Position numbers and translations under genes: made by a program
Notes under the pieces: generated by a model
What the model saw: only the letters and a program-made list of their open reading frames with translations
Database searches by the model: none
Told to the model about the DNA's origin: nothing
Source: Treponema sp.
GTDB lineage: Bacteria; Spirochaetota; Spirochaetia; Treponematales; Breznakiellaceae
Length of the DNA: 48,025 nucleotides
Direction: 5' to 3'
Assembly (NCBI GenBank): GCA_009784975.1
Contig: WQXG01000017.1
Coordinates: 1 to 48,025 of the forward strand
Part shown: positions 26,796 through 35,409 of the stretch, piece after piece
Numbering within the stretch: position 1 is the stretch's first letter
Layout: the number at the start of each line of letters is the position of its first letter

Positions 26796-27137
26796 ATGAA
26801 AAAAGCAATTAGTATTATATTTATTACGGCAATTTTATTTGCATCTACCGGTTGTACAACAAGTTATCACATTCAAACTTTTTCTAATGATGTAGAAACA
26901 TTAACTTCCAGAACGGTAGATTCAATAAATGCAGAAGGAAAAGTCACTCAAAAAATAGTATACGAAGGCAAATTCAGAGCATCTGATTATGAAACAGCAA
27001 TGCAAATGGCAAAAGAAGCTGGCTTCACAAAAGTGCTGTCGATAGAATACGGTACCTCTCTCTATCTTGGTTTCATTGGATTAAAATGGGTAGAAATACG
27101 CTGCGTAAGAGACGCAGAAGAAACAGAGAGCCAATAA
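26796..27137 (+). CDS. Small lipoprotein, TRL-like
   Basis: 113 residues. Signal peptide MKKAISIIFITAILFASTGC with lipobox STGC (Cys20). The mature domain is about 90 residues with KVTQKIVYEGKF, YETAMQMAKEAGFTKVLSIE and a C-terminal strand LGFIGLKWVEIRCV, a helix-strand pattern like TRL-type small bacterial lipoproteins. It diverges from the tail operon across 151 bases. Role unknown; probably outer-membrane associated. Confidence 0.7.
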   Translation: MKKAISIIFITAILFASTGCTTSYHIQTFSNDVETLTSRTVDSINAEGKVTQKIVYEGKFRASDYETAMQMAKEAGFTKVLSIEYGTSLYLGFIGLKWVEIRCVRDAEETESQ

Positions 27138-27190
27138 AAACTGTAACTACCTGGACTATTTCATTTATATTTGAATGATAAAAACTCTCC

Positions 27191-27406
27191 CTAATTATCC
27201 ACCCGATAAGCAACATTAAACCCCGAACTGCCGGAATAAATTATATTTCCGCTTATTCTGTAGGCGACATTGTAGCCGCTGGAACCGGAATATATTCTGG
27301 TGCCGCCGGAATATTCCTCGCTTAAGAGAATATCTAAAATTAATTCGCAGCCTGTAAGAGATAAAACAACCAATGAAAGAACAATTATAGTCAGCAGTTT
27401 TTTCAT
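27191..27406 (-). CDS. Very small lipoprotein with two-copy repeat
   Basis: 71 residues. Signal peptide and lipobox SLTGC (Cys20), then a short mature part of 50 residues containing two near-identical 15-residue units, IYSGSSGYNVAYRI and IYSGSSGFNVAYRV. AAGGAGG precedes the ATG. Function unknown; the repeat suggests a strand-forming surface peptide. Confidence 0.65.
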   Translation of the reverse strand: MKKLLTIIVLSLVVLSLTGCELILDILLSEEYSGGTRIYSGSSGYNVAYRISGNIIYSGSSGFNVAYRVDN

Positions 27407-27470
27407 TATAAACCTCCTTACTTATAAGCTAATAACAAACCAACTATATGTCAAGTTTCATATTTTTAAC

Positions 27471-27521
27471 AAAAAAAAAGCAGATTAACACAGGTTTTAT
27501 CAAAAACCCATATTAATCTGC
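27471..27521 (-). terminator. Rho-independent terminator of the ligase-ACP-synthase gene
   Basis: Minus-strand read: GCAGATTAA (27521-27513 strand copy) pairs with TTAATCTGC over nine bases, the inner part pairs further (GGGTTTTTGATAAAACC region), and a run of nine T follows (27479-27471). It lies 23 bases past the stop at 27544. Confidence 0.82.
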
Positions 27522-27543
27522 CGTTAAGAAGCGACGGTTATTC

Positions 27544-30500
27544 CTAATTCCCCTTAGGCAACGTAATCCCCATCTTGTCTGCAAGTTCTTTAACTTTTGC
27601 AAGCGCATGATCAATCTGGCTCTTATTGTGACAGCTTGTCAGACAGAAACGCAGACGCGCTTTGTTTACCGGAACTGCGGGATACACAGCAGGCGGAACA
27701 AATATGCCGTTTTCAAAGAGAGCCTCAGATAATGCGAATGCGTCGGAATCGCCGCCGACAAGAACAGGAGCAATCGGACTTTCTGAAGCCATGCAAATGT
27801 TAAGATTGTATTCTTTTGCTTTGGCAACAAAGTAATGAACATTTTCCTGAAGCTGTTTTACAAGCGAATTATCTTTTCTTATAACACGAATTGCTTCAAG
27901 AGACGCTGCTGCAAGAGCGGGGCTAAGACCGACAGAAAAAACAAAACCTGGCAGTGAATATCTTAAATATTCAATAAGCGATTTTTTTCCGGCAAGAAAA
28001 CCGCCGCAGGTGCCAAGACCTTTGGACAATGTGCCCATTTTAATGTCAATATCACCCGGTTTAAGATTAAAATAATCATCAACACCGCCGCCGTCTTTTC
28101 CGATAACGCAGCTTGAATGAGCTTCGTCTACCATGAGGAACAGTCCGAATTCTTTTTTAAGCTTTACAAATTCGGGAACAGGCGCGATATCGCCGTCCAT
28201 GCTGTATACACCTTCGATAATAAGCAGAACTTTTTCGAATTTATTGCGCAAAGATGAAAGAATTGCCCTTGCTGTTTTATAATCATTGTGAGGGAACAGC
28301 CTGCTTGTAGCGCGGCTTAATTGAATACCCTGGCTAACAGAGTTATGCGACAATACATCGTATAAAATTAAATCCTTGTCGCTGCAGAAATTACCTACAA
28401 AAGTAACATTCGTAGAGTGACCGCCAACAAGAACAATCGCATCTTCCGTGTTTTTCCATGCCGCAATTTCTTTTTCAAGTTCTTCGTGTATTGTTTTTTC
28501 GCCGGCAAGCAAACGGCTTCCGCTCGCGGATGTGCCAAGTTCCTGTACGGCTTTAATCGCAGCCTGAGAAACCTGCGGATGACCGCTTAACCCCAGATAA
28601 TTGTAGGAACCAAAGTTTAATACTTCTTTTCCGTAAACTATTGACGTGTCACGCAATGTGCTGTCATGAGGAATAAAATACGGATTTTTCGCGTCTTTAA
28701 GAGTTTCAAAACGCGCCTTAAACGCTTTGTATTCCGGAGTATCATCAAAGTTGGTTACAGGTTTTACATCGGTATTTGCGGCATTGTTTCTTTGCGCAGG
28801 CAATGTGCCGGAAAGTTTTTCGAGCAGCAGAGTGCTTACCTCATTTGCGGTTCTGCATTTGTAGTAATCTGCTTCTTCTATTAATACTCCGAATCTTGTT
28901 TCTGCCATTACAAGCAAACCAAGACTGTCAAGACTGTCGCCGCCCAGATCATCGATAAAGCGCATATCATAGCCGATTTTATCGACAGTTGTATCCAGAA
29001 CTTCCGCGAAACATTTTACTACCTGTTCGCGAATCTGCAGGAACTGTTCGCTGTTACCGTCTGCTTTAATTTCTGCAGCAGCAGCGCTTGCCGCGCCGGG
29101 GTGCACCCCTTTTGCTTTTACGTTTAAATCAAGTTCTGTAACAGGGAACCTCTTGGTTTCGATTAATTCTTTTAATTTTTGACGGCGTACCTTAAAACCA
29201 TTTGCAAGCGGCATGGGTTCATTTGCTACATATAATTGTTTAATCTGTTTCATAACAGGAAGCTGCGCATTAACAGCAACAACGCTGCCTGCAATATCGG
29301 TGTACTTATCGCTTGTTACACCTTCCTGAAGTTCAACGACCAGCGCAATATCATCATTACCTTTATTGTTAATGCCAAGAATACAGTATCTGCCGACAAA
29401 AGCCATGTTATCGAACATATCTTCAAGTTCATCAGGATAAATATTTTCTCCCGATTCGTTAAGAATAACTTCCTTGCACCTGCCTTCGATAACAAGAGAG
29501 CCTTTTTCAAAATGCGCAATGTCACCGGTATGCAGCCAGCCGTCTTTGTCAACATCGGCAGATGTAAGTTTTCCGTTTTTCATAAGCCCGATATGCATAG
29601 ACTCTCCTTTTAAAAGGAGTTCTCCTGTCTGCGCTTCTTTTCCGTCCGGATCAACAATTTTGCCTCTAAAGCCCTGCATAAGCGGACCTGTCGTTCCGTT
29701 AATCCTGTTAATAAATTTTGTACCGGGTTCAAATGCGATAATACCGCATTCGGTCATCCCGTAACCGATTGTCGCAACATGGCCAAGACCGTTAATAAAC
29801 TTAAGCGAGTCTGTGGGAACATGAGTGCCGCCGACACAAATCCAGTGGAAAGTGTCGCCAAAAAGTTTTTTTACAATTGGCTTTGTTATTTTTCTTCTTA
29901 CAAAAACATCTCCCGCTTTGGGAGCAATCTTTTGTACAAAAAGACCAATCTTTAAAAGAAGCTTAACCAGTTTTTCTTTTTTGGGTTCTTCATTGCGAAT
30001 CTTCCGCATTACGCCGTTCTTTAAATTGTTGATAAGCAGCGGAACCGATACCATGTGAGTTACGCCGATCTTCTGACAAGCGCCCTGAATTGATGCCGGG
30101 GTCCTGTCTTTCATGAATACGATAGTTGTATTCAGACACGGATAGGCAATACACAATGTGATAAAACCAAGAATATGGTGCATTGGTAAAAACGCAAGAG
30201 CTTTTACAAGTGTAGGCGCGGAAACAATGCGCTTATCCTTAAGGAAAGCATGGTAAAAGCCTTCCAGCTGCCAGGAAATCGCGTTTCCGTTAAAAACAAT
30301 AACTTTTGATGTAGCGGTTGTTCCTGATGTGCAAAGAGCCAGCTGATCCGCCCATTGAGGCGCAAATACTGCCGGCTGATTTACGGATTTCAGTTCGTTA
30401 ACAGGAATCTGTATAACATTGTTTTTTAGCGCAAGATTTTCCCTGCCTAAAATTGTTTTTGCCCCCGAGCTTTCGATAATGTAGTCAATCATTTCTTCCT

Positions 30501-30840
30501 TATGATTGATATCGATCAGAACCGGCTTATAGCCTGCCATAAGCAATGCCCAGAAGCACACCTGCCACAGATGAGAATTGTCCATTGAAAGACCGACAAA
30601 AGACCCAACCTGATCCTTACCCAGCCTTTGCGACAAATACGCAGCCATGCTTTTTACATTTTCATTCAGTATGCGGTAAGTGATTGTGACAATTTCGCCG
30701 GAATCGTCAAGCCATTGGCTTGCAGGTGAATCCAGAAAATCGCCCGTCATAACTTCATACATACTACCCATGTTTCTTGGTTTACTACCATTTTTCCCAA
30801 ACAATCGATCAAAACGTTCTTTAATAATCTTACTTTGCAT
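27544..30840 (-). CDS. Fusion: AMP-dependent acyl ligase - acyl carrier protein - PLP alpha-oxoamine synthase
   Basis: 1098 residues in three parts. Residues about 1-560: adenylate-forming ligase with LCTSGTTATSKV, GYGMTECG and DGWLHTGD. About 600-690: acyl carrier domain with DDLGGDSLDSLG, phosphopantetheine serine Ser636. About 700-1098: alpha-oxoamine synthase (AONS/KBL/serine palmitoyltransferase family) with YNYLGLSGHP, SGSRLLAGE, IIEGVYSMDGD, VDEAHSSCVIG and the PLP lysine Lys940 in GTLSKGLG. Expected chemistry: activate a fatty acid, load it on the ACP, condense it with an amino acid with loss of CO2 to give a long-chain amino-ketone. Serine would give a sphingoid precursor; glycine or alanine are equally possible. 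AAGGAG precedes the ATG. A divergent SDR that could reduce the ketone starts 69 bases away. Confidence 0.9.
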   Translation of the reverse strand: MQSKIIKERFDRLFGKNGSKPRNMGSMYEVMTGDFLDSPASQWLDDSGEIVTITYRILNENVKSMAAYLSQRLGKDQVGSFVGLSMDNSHLWQVCFWALLMAGYKPVLIDINHKEEMIDYIIESSGAKTILGRENLALKNNVIQIPVNELKSVNQPAVFAPQWADQLALCTSGTTATSKVIVFNGNAISWQLEGFYHAFLKDKRIVSAPTLVKALAFLPMHHILGFITLCIAYPCLNTTIVFMKDRTPASIQGACQKIGVTHMVSVPLLINNLKNGVMRKIRNEEPKKEKLVKLLLKIGLFVQKIAPKAGDVFVRRKITKPIVKKLFGDTFHWICVGGTHVPTDSLKFINGLGHVATIGYGMTECGIIAFEPGTKFINRINGTTGPLMQGFRGKIVDPDGKEAQTGELLLKGESMHIGLMKNGKLTSADVDKDGWLHTGDIAHFEKGSLVIEGRCKEVILNESGENIYPDELEDMFDNMAFVGRYCILGINNKGNDDIALVVELQEGVTSDKYTDIAGSVVAVNAQLPVMKQIKQLYVANEPMPLANGFKVRRQKLKELIETKRFPVTELDLNVKAKGVHPGAASAAAAEIKADGNSEQFLQIREQVVKCFAEVLDTTVDKIGYDMRFIDDLGGDSLDSLGLLVMAETRFGVLIEEADYYKCRTANEVSTLLLEKLSGTLPAQRNNAANTDVKPVTNFDDTPEYKAFKARFETLKDAKNPYFIPHDSTLRDTSIVYGKEVLNFGSYNYLGLSGHPQVSQAAIKAVQELGTSASGSRLLAGEKTIHEELEKEIAAWKNTEDAIVLVGGHSTNVTFVGNFCSDKDLILYDVLSHNSVSQGIQLSRATSRLFPHNDYKTARAILSSLRNKFEKVLLIIEGVYSMDGDIAPVPEFVKLKKEFGLFLMVDEAHSSCVIGKDGGGVDDYFNLKPGDIDIKMGTLSKGLGTCGGFLAGKKSLIEYLRYSLPGFVFSVGLSPALAAASLEAIRVIRKDNSLVKQLQENVHYFVAKAKEYNLNICMASESPIAPVLVGGDSDAFALSEALFENGIFVPPAVYPAVPVNKARLRFCLTSCHNKSQIDHALAKVKELADKMGITLPKGN

Positions 30841-30854
30841 TAAATACTCCTTAA

Positions 30855-30868
30855 TGGTCTAAAGACCA
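30855..30868. promoter_or_regulatory. Palindromic operator candidate between divergent lipid genes
   Basis: TGGTCT-AA-AGACCA, perfect six-base arms, in the 69-base gap between the divergent starts at 30840 and 30910. It lies just upstream of the ribosome site of the minus-strand gene and near the presumed promoter of the plus-strand gene, so one bound repressor could act on both. TATGAT on the minus strand (about 30880-30875) is a possible -10 for the fusion gene. Confidence 0.5.
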
Positions 30869-30896
30869 ACTACTATCATAACACAAAAAAAAAGTA

Positions 30897-30902
30897 TATA
30901 CT
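30897..30902 (+). promoter_or_regulatory. -10 box of the SDR gene, leaderless arrangement
   Basis: TATACT seven bases before the ATG at 30910, with no Shine-Dalgarno sequence. The -35 region is poor, which fits regulated expression, perhaps with the nearby palindrome. Confidence 0.5.
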
Positions 30903-30909
30903 AGCATAC

Positions 30910-31710
30910 ATGAATGAAAAAAGTGTCATAATCATAACCGGTGCATCAAGAGGGATTGGACGTACAACGGCTGGACTTTTCCAGGAAAAAGGATATATTG
31001 TATACGCGATATCACGAAACGTATGTGAAGTAGAAGGGGTAAATTTCATTAAATGTGATGTTACCGACGGAATCAGGCTAAAACAGGTCATAGACGGCAT
31101 TTTTGACGTAGAAAAGCGTATAGATATACTGGTAAATAACGCAGGCGGGGGTATTTCAGGCTCGGTAGAAAAAACCGCAACCCCGGATGCCAAAAAACTG
31201 TTTGACCTTAACTTTTTTGCCTCCTTTGAAGCCATAAAATACGTAGTTCCGCACATGAGAAGCCGTAAAAGCGGCAAAATCATCAATATAGGTTCTGTGG
31301 CAGGGGCAATGCATGTCCCGTTTCAAGCCTTTTATTCGGCAAGCAAGGCGGCAATGGAAGCGCTTTCAAACTGCCTAAGGGGCGAACTGGCGCCTTTTGG
31401 CATAAAAGTCACAACAATTATGCCGGGGGACACTCAAACCGCATTCACAGATGCCCGAGAAAAGGACTTTGAAAAAGACGATCCTGACTACGGGGAGCGT
31501 ATTTATAAGTCAATAACAATGATGGAAAAAGATGAACGCAACGGAATGCCGCCCTTTAAGGTAGCGCAAACAATATATAGAGCCGCGAAATGCAAAAATC
31601 CCAAGCCAACCTATACCGTAGGATTTTCTTACAATTTTTTTGTCTTTCTTAACAAAGTGCTGCCAAAACAATTTGTACAGTTTATCCTCAATATAATGTA
31701 TGCAACTTGA
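30910..31710 (+). CDS. Short-chain dehydrogenase/reductase
   Basis: 266 residues, classical SDR. Cofactor motif TGASRGIG at 10-17, NNAGG at 76-80, and catalytic Ser129, Tyr142 and Lys146 in the FYSASKAA block. PGDTQTAF follows. The C-terminal 30 residues are hydrophobic (NFFVFLNKVLPKQFVQFIL), suggesting membrane association, as in sphingoid-ketone and other lipid reductases. Divergent from the ligase-ACP-synthase fusion and followed by an acyltransferase-like gene and an acyl-CoA ligase, so reduction of the amino-ketone product is the attractive role, by context only. Confidence 0.88.
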   Translation: MNEKSVIIITGASRGIGRTTAGLFQEKGYIVYAISRNVCEVEGVNFIKCDVTDGIRLKQVIDGIFDVEKRIDILVNNAGGGISGSVEKTATPDAKKLFDLNFFASFEAIKYVVPHMRSRKSGKIINIGSVAGAMHVPFQAFYSASKAAMEALSNCLRGELAPFGIKVTTIMPGDTQTAFTDAREKDFEKDDPDYGERIYKSITMMEKDERNGMPPFKVAQTIYRAAKCKNPKPTYTVGFSYNFFVFLNKVLPKQFVQFILNIMYAT

Positions 31711-31754
31711 CGTATATTATAACTTTTGTCATTATGTAAATAGAGAGGATTGTT

Positions 31755-32648
31755 ATGTTTTCAAAAAAACGCTGTGACGGAACTCATTTAAAAAATTTGC
31801 ACTTCTTTACCCAATTATTGCCGTATCTTATGCCGAAACGCTCGGATGCTGTCATTTATTTTGAACAGGAATTTGATGTAACCCGTACGCTTGAATATGT
31901 CCGCAGAAAAAGAAAAGAAATTGAAGGAAATAAAATCAGCACTTTTTACATTATTCTGTATGCCGCAATCAGGGCAATTGCCCAAAGACCTAAAATGAAT
32001 CGGTTTGTATCGGGGCACCGTTACTATCAGAGAAACCGAATTTCCTTTAATTTTGTGGCAAAACGGGAAATGACCGATGAAGGCGAGGAAGTGAATGTTA
32101 CCATGTCTTTTTCGCCATTGCTGTCAATGGAAGATTTTTTTAAAAAAATTGACGATCACATTTCAAATATCAAAAAAGGAAAATCTACAGGTTCGGAAAA
32201 GGTCAATTCGCTTCTTACCAACCTGCCGCGTTTTTTAATCAAATTTATAGTAGGGTTGATTCTTTGGCTTGACTATAACAACATGCTCCCAAAATCGCTG
32301 ATTTATTCGCTGCCCTTTTGGTGCACCATCTTTTTTACCAATGTCGGCAGCGTAGGCATTGATGCCCCTTTTCACCATAACTTTGAAGTGGGCAACTGCG
32401 GTATTTTCTGCGCCATAGGAAAAATTCGCAAGGAAAACTGCCTTAAATCTGACGGTTCTGTAGAAAAAAGAGACAAGGTAAAAATCACCTTTACATACGA
32501 TGACAGAATAACAGACGGTATTTACTGCGCGCGCGCCATCGACATGGTGCGTGACCTTGTAGAAAACCCCGAAAAACTGGAAATTCCAATGGAATTGACG
32601 CAGGAACAATTGGATAAACTATGTCTTGCCAAGAGCGAACTAATGTGA
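31755..32648 (+). CDS. CAT/E2-fold acyltransferase-like protein lacking the catalytic histidine
   Basis: 297 residues with the fold pattern of 2-oxoacid dehydrogenase acyltransferase and chloramphenicol acetyltransferase proteins: FYIILYAAIRAIAQRPKMNR, RISFNFVAKREM, FTNVGSVGIDAPFHH and near the end the HxxxDG-type motif. Here that motif reads DDRITDG with Asp250 where catalytic His is expected. A hydrophobic stretch at about 155-190 could touch the membrane. GAGAGG precedes the ATG. Either another residue serves as base, the protein binds acyl groups without catalysis, or the family uses different chemistry. Position between SDR and acyl-CoA ligase suggests a lipid acylation step. Confidence 0.75.
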   Translation: MFSKKRCDGTHLKNLHFFTQLLPYLMPKRSDAVIYFEQEFDVTRTLEYVRRKRKEIEGNKISTFYIILYAAIRAIAQRPKMNRFVSGHRYYQRNRISFNFVAKREMTDEGEEVNVTMSFSPLLSMEDFFKKIDDHISNIKKGKSTGSEKVNSLLTNLPRFLIKFIVGLILWLDYNNMLPKSLIYSLPFWCTIFFTNVGSVGIDAPFHHNFEVGNCGIFCAIGKIRKENCLKSDGSVEKRDKVKITFTYDDRITDGIYCARAIDMVRDLVENPEKLEIPMELTQEQLDKLCLAKSELM

Positions 32649-32679
32649 GAATATAAACGTAATAAGGAGAAAATTAAAC

Positions 32680-34386
32680 ATGTACGAAAAACAACCCTGG
32701 TTGAGTCATTTCGGCGAAACACCAGCCACCCTGAATTATCCCCCCGATTCCATGTATGGATTAATCAAAAAAGACTGTGAGAAAAATCCTGATGCTGATG
32801 CAATTATCTTTTTTGGATTAAAGACCTCGAAAAGTCTGCTTCTTAAGCAGATTGATCACATGAGCCGCAAGTTTGCCCAGATTGGCTTTAAAAAAGGCGA
32901 TACTGTTATTGTCTGTCTGCCGAATATACCTCAGGCTGTTGTGACATTGTATGCCCTTAACAGGCTTGGAGCCATCCCTGCGCCCATTCATCCGCTTTCC
33001 GCTCCCGGCGAAATAGAAATGTTTGCGAAACTTGTTTCCGCGAGAATGGCTATTACTCTTGACGGATTTTATCCCCGTTTTGCCGCAGCGCAGGCAAACG
33101 CTAAATTCGAAAAAACCATTGTTTGTTCCATAAAAACAGAGATGAGTTTTCTTACAAGCATTGGATTTTTCCTTGCTATCGGCCGCAAGATAAAACCTGT
33201 TCCGTATTCCGACACCATTATTAAATGGACAGACTTGCAGTACACAGGAAAAGAAAATGTCCAGGAACTTGAACAGCCCGATCCTTCAAAAGACCAGGAT
33301 TTGGCAGTAATTTTATTCTCCGGCGGCAGCACTTCCGTATCCAAGGCAATTATGTTATCCAACAAAAACTTAAATGCCCTTGCATTGCAAATGGATGCGG
33401 CAGGCGGTCCTCTTGTTGTAGGGGATAAAATGCTTGCTATTCTTCCCGTATTCCATGGCTTTGGTCTTGCTGTCTGCGTTCATGCGATGCTTATATCTTC
33501 TGGAACCTGTATCCTTATTCCCAAATTTAAATCCGAGACTCTGGCAGCCCTGATTAAAAAGTATAACCCGCAATATATGGCAGGTGTTCCTACCTTATAT
33601 GACGCGCTTGCGGCAGATAAAAACTTTAATAAACTGAACTTAAGTTCTTTTAAAGGGTTCTATGGCGGCGGAGATACAGTATCCCCGGAAATAAAAAAAC
33701 GCTTTGATGCCGTAATAAAAAAAGGCGGCAGCTCTCTCATGCTGCGCGAAGGTTACGGGCTTACAGAAGCTGTAACTGCCAGCGCCATTGTACCGCGCCA
33801 TGAATACCGCGATAATTCATTCGGCGTTCCCTGCCCCGACACCTGGCTAAAAGTTGTTAAACCGGGCACAGAAGAAGAATGTGAATGTATGCAGGACGGA
33901 GAAATCTGTATATCAGGTCCTACTGTAATGCTTGGGTATTACAAAGAACCGGATTTAACAGCACAGGTACTTAAAAAACACAGCGATGGAAAATCCTGGA
34001 TTCATACCGGCGATATCGGCTGCATGGACAAGGACGGATTTTTCTATTTTAAACTGCGCGCCAAGCGTATCATTAAAACATCAGGTATTGCGGTCTATCC
34101 GTCCCAAATCGAAGATGTTATCAACAAACATGAAGCTGTGCGTCTTACCTGCGTTATAGGCATACCAAGCAGCAGCCAGGGCGAAGCACCCAAAGCATTC
34201 GTTCAGCTTAAAGATGGAATTGAAGGAACAGAAGAGCTTAAAAAAGATATTATTGACAGCTGCATAAAACATCTTATGCCGTATTCCCGTCCGCGAACAA
34301 TCGAGTTTATCGATCAAATGCCAATGACCAATGTAGGCAAAGTGGCATTCCGCGAGCTGGAAGAAAGAGAGAAAGCAAAAGAATAA
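32680..34386 (+). CDS. AMP-dependent acyl-CoA synthetase / ligase
   Basis: 568 residues. Adenylation motifs: a non-standard core loop LFSGGSTSVSKAIMLSN in place of TSGTTGxPKG, GYGLTEAV, HTGDIG and the hinge FKLRAKRIIKTSG, followed by the C-terminal lid and VGKVAFREL. Typical size for medium or long-chain fatty acid CoA ligases. AAGGAG precedes the ATG. Cotranscribed with the SDR and CAT-fold gene (gaps of 44 and 31 bases); it probably supplies acyl-CoA for N- or O-acylation of the lipid base. Confidence 0.88.
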   Translation: MYEKQPWLSHFGETPATLNYPPDSMYGLIKKDCEKNPDADAIIFFGLKTSKSLLLKQIDHMSRKFAQIGFKKGDTVIVCLPNIPQAVVTLYALNRLGAIPAPIHPLSAPGEIEMFAKLVSARMAITLDGFYPRFAAAQANAKFEKTIVCSIKTEMSFLTSIGFFLAIGRKIKPVPYSDTIIKWTDLQYTGKENVQELEQPDPSKDQDLAVILFSGGSTSVSKAIMLSNKNLNALALQMDAAGGPLVVGDKMLAILPVFHGFGLAVCVHAMLISSGTCILIPKFKSETLAALIKKYNPQYMAGVPTLYDALAADKNFNKLNLSSFKGFYGGGDTVSPEIKKRFDAVIKKGGSSLMLREGYGLTEAVTASAIVPRHEYRDNSFGVPCPDTWLKVVKPGTEEECECMQDGEICISGPTVMLGYYKEPDLTAQVLKKHSDGKSWIHTGDIGCMDKDGFFYFKLRAKRIIKTSGIAVYPSQIEDVINKHEAVRLTCVIGIPSSSQGEAPKAFVQLKDGIEGTEELKKDIIDSCIKHLMPYSRPRTIEFIDQMPMTNVGKVAFRELEEREKAKE

Positions 34387-34394
34387 AGCACAGA

Positions 34395-34575
34395 GAGCAA
34401 AGAGCAAAGTTACAAAAGAGCAAAGAGCAAAGTTACAAAAGAGCAGAGAGCAAAGTTTTTGTTTGTAATCTCAACTTGAACCACAAGCTAAACTTTCAAA
34501 CTTTGCTCATTGTTCTTTGCTCTTTGTTCATTGTTCTTTGCTCTTTGCTCTTTGTTCACTGTTCTTTGCTCTTTG
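34395..34575. repeat. Short tandem and inverted repeats between convergent genes
   Basis: Two identical 23-bp units (34395-34417 and 34418-34440, GAGCAAAG type) and a degenerate third, then about 40 bases of unique sequence, then an array of the complementary words (TTCTTTGCTCTTTGTTCA type) from about 34501 to 34575. The two halves can form a long hairpin, which may serve as a bidirectional transcription block. The right half runs into the PlsC gene and encodes its last residues. Confidence 0.8.
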
Positions 34576-35290
34576 TAAGCTGCTCCCCTATCGCCGAGTA
34601 AATTCTGTCACAGAGAACTGTCTTTTTTTCTTCCGGGGGGAGGTTTACTGTTTCTATTACAGGAAGAAAAGTAATTTTTACATTAACGCCTCTTACAACA
34701 CGTTTGTTTTTTTCGAAAATATCATAACTGCCCTCAATTGCAACAGGAACAATCGGCGAAAGAGATGTAGTGGCAAGTTTCAGGGAACCCGGATGGAAGG
34801 GAAGAAGCCCTCTTCCTCTGGAACGGGAACCTTCAGGAAAAATAATCATCCCGCCGCCTGCCTTTATCCGCTCTACTCCCTTGTTAATCGTTTTAATGGC
34901 TTTTCTGACATTTTTTCTGTCAATAAATAAACCTCCCAGCATATAAATCCAGGCATTCAGAAAGGGAACATACAGCAATTCTTTTTTGGCGACAAAACCG
35001 AACTGGCGCCCGCAATAGGCAAGCAATAAAGCGATATCAAAGTAGCCGCAATGGTTGCTTACAAAACAAACACTGCCCTGTTTGGGGATATTTTCCTTCC
35101 CTGTAACGTTTACTTTGGCGCCGGTTAATTTTACAATAGAAAATGCCCACCCCTGGGCAATCCGGTAAATAACATTTGCCATGCTTTTTCTTAACCCTAA
35201 AAAATAAAATACCAAAGCAACAAGACCAAAGGGCATTAAAAAAACAAGGGCAAAAGCAACATAACTAAATACAATTATAGTCTTAAACAT
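34556..35290 (-). CDS. plsC: 1-acyl-sn-glycerol-3-phosphate acyltransferase
   Basis: 244 residues. N-terminal hydrophobic helix (about 5-32), then the acyltransferase motif NHCGYFD with His80 and Asp85, and FPEGSRSRG with the substrate-binding Glu-Gly, plus PIVPVAIEGS. The family transfers an acyl chain to lysophosphatidate at the inner membrane. The last residues (TKSKEQ) are written by the repeat array at 34501-34575. Convergent with the acyl-CoA ligase gene. Confidence 0.9.
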   Translation of the reverse strand: MFKTIIVFSYVAFALVFLMPFGLVALVFYFLGLRKSMANVIYRIAQGWAFSIVKLTGAKVNVTGKENIPKQGSVCFVSNHCGYFDIALLLAYCGRQFGFVAKKELLYVPFLNAWIYMLGGLFIDRKNVRKAIKTINKGVERIKAGGGMIIFPEGSRSRGRGLLPFHPGSLKLATTSLSPIVPVAIEGSYDIFEKNKRVVRGVNVKITFLPVIETVNLPPEEKKTVLCDRIYSAIGEQLTKSKEQ

Positions 35291-35297
35291 AATACAG

Positions 35298-35326
35298 ATT
35301 ATCCATCATTTTTAACAAAAAAACAA
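35298..35326 (-). promoter_or_regulatory. Promoter of plsC, leaderless arrangement
   Basis: Minus strand: TTGTTT at 35326-35321, 17 bases, GATAAT at 35303-35298, seven bases to the ATG at 35290. No ribosome site. Confidence 0.6.
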
Positions 35327-35374
35327 CCGGGAATTTTTACCGGCACAGTTGCCGCCGGCAGTTGCCGCGGGCAC

Positions 35375-35401
35375 TTGACATTTGTTGGTAATAATTACAT
35401 T
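35375..35401 (+). promoter_or_regulatory. Promoter of fhs, probably leaderless
   Basis: TTGACA at 35375-35380, 15-base spacer, TACATT at 35396-35401, then eight bases (ATCAAAAA) to the ATG. No Shine-Dalgarno sequence. Confidence 0.55.
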
Positions 35402-35409
35402 ATCAAAAA

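Noticed and set aside
9207-27543. Complete prophage
   Set aside because: No capsid, portal, protease, terminase, integrase, repressor, replication or lysis gene could be recognised.
34395-34575. CRISPR-like array
   Set aside because: Units are head-to-tail simple words without unique spacers, and the two halves are inverted; no cas gene is near.
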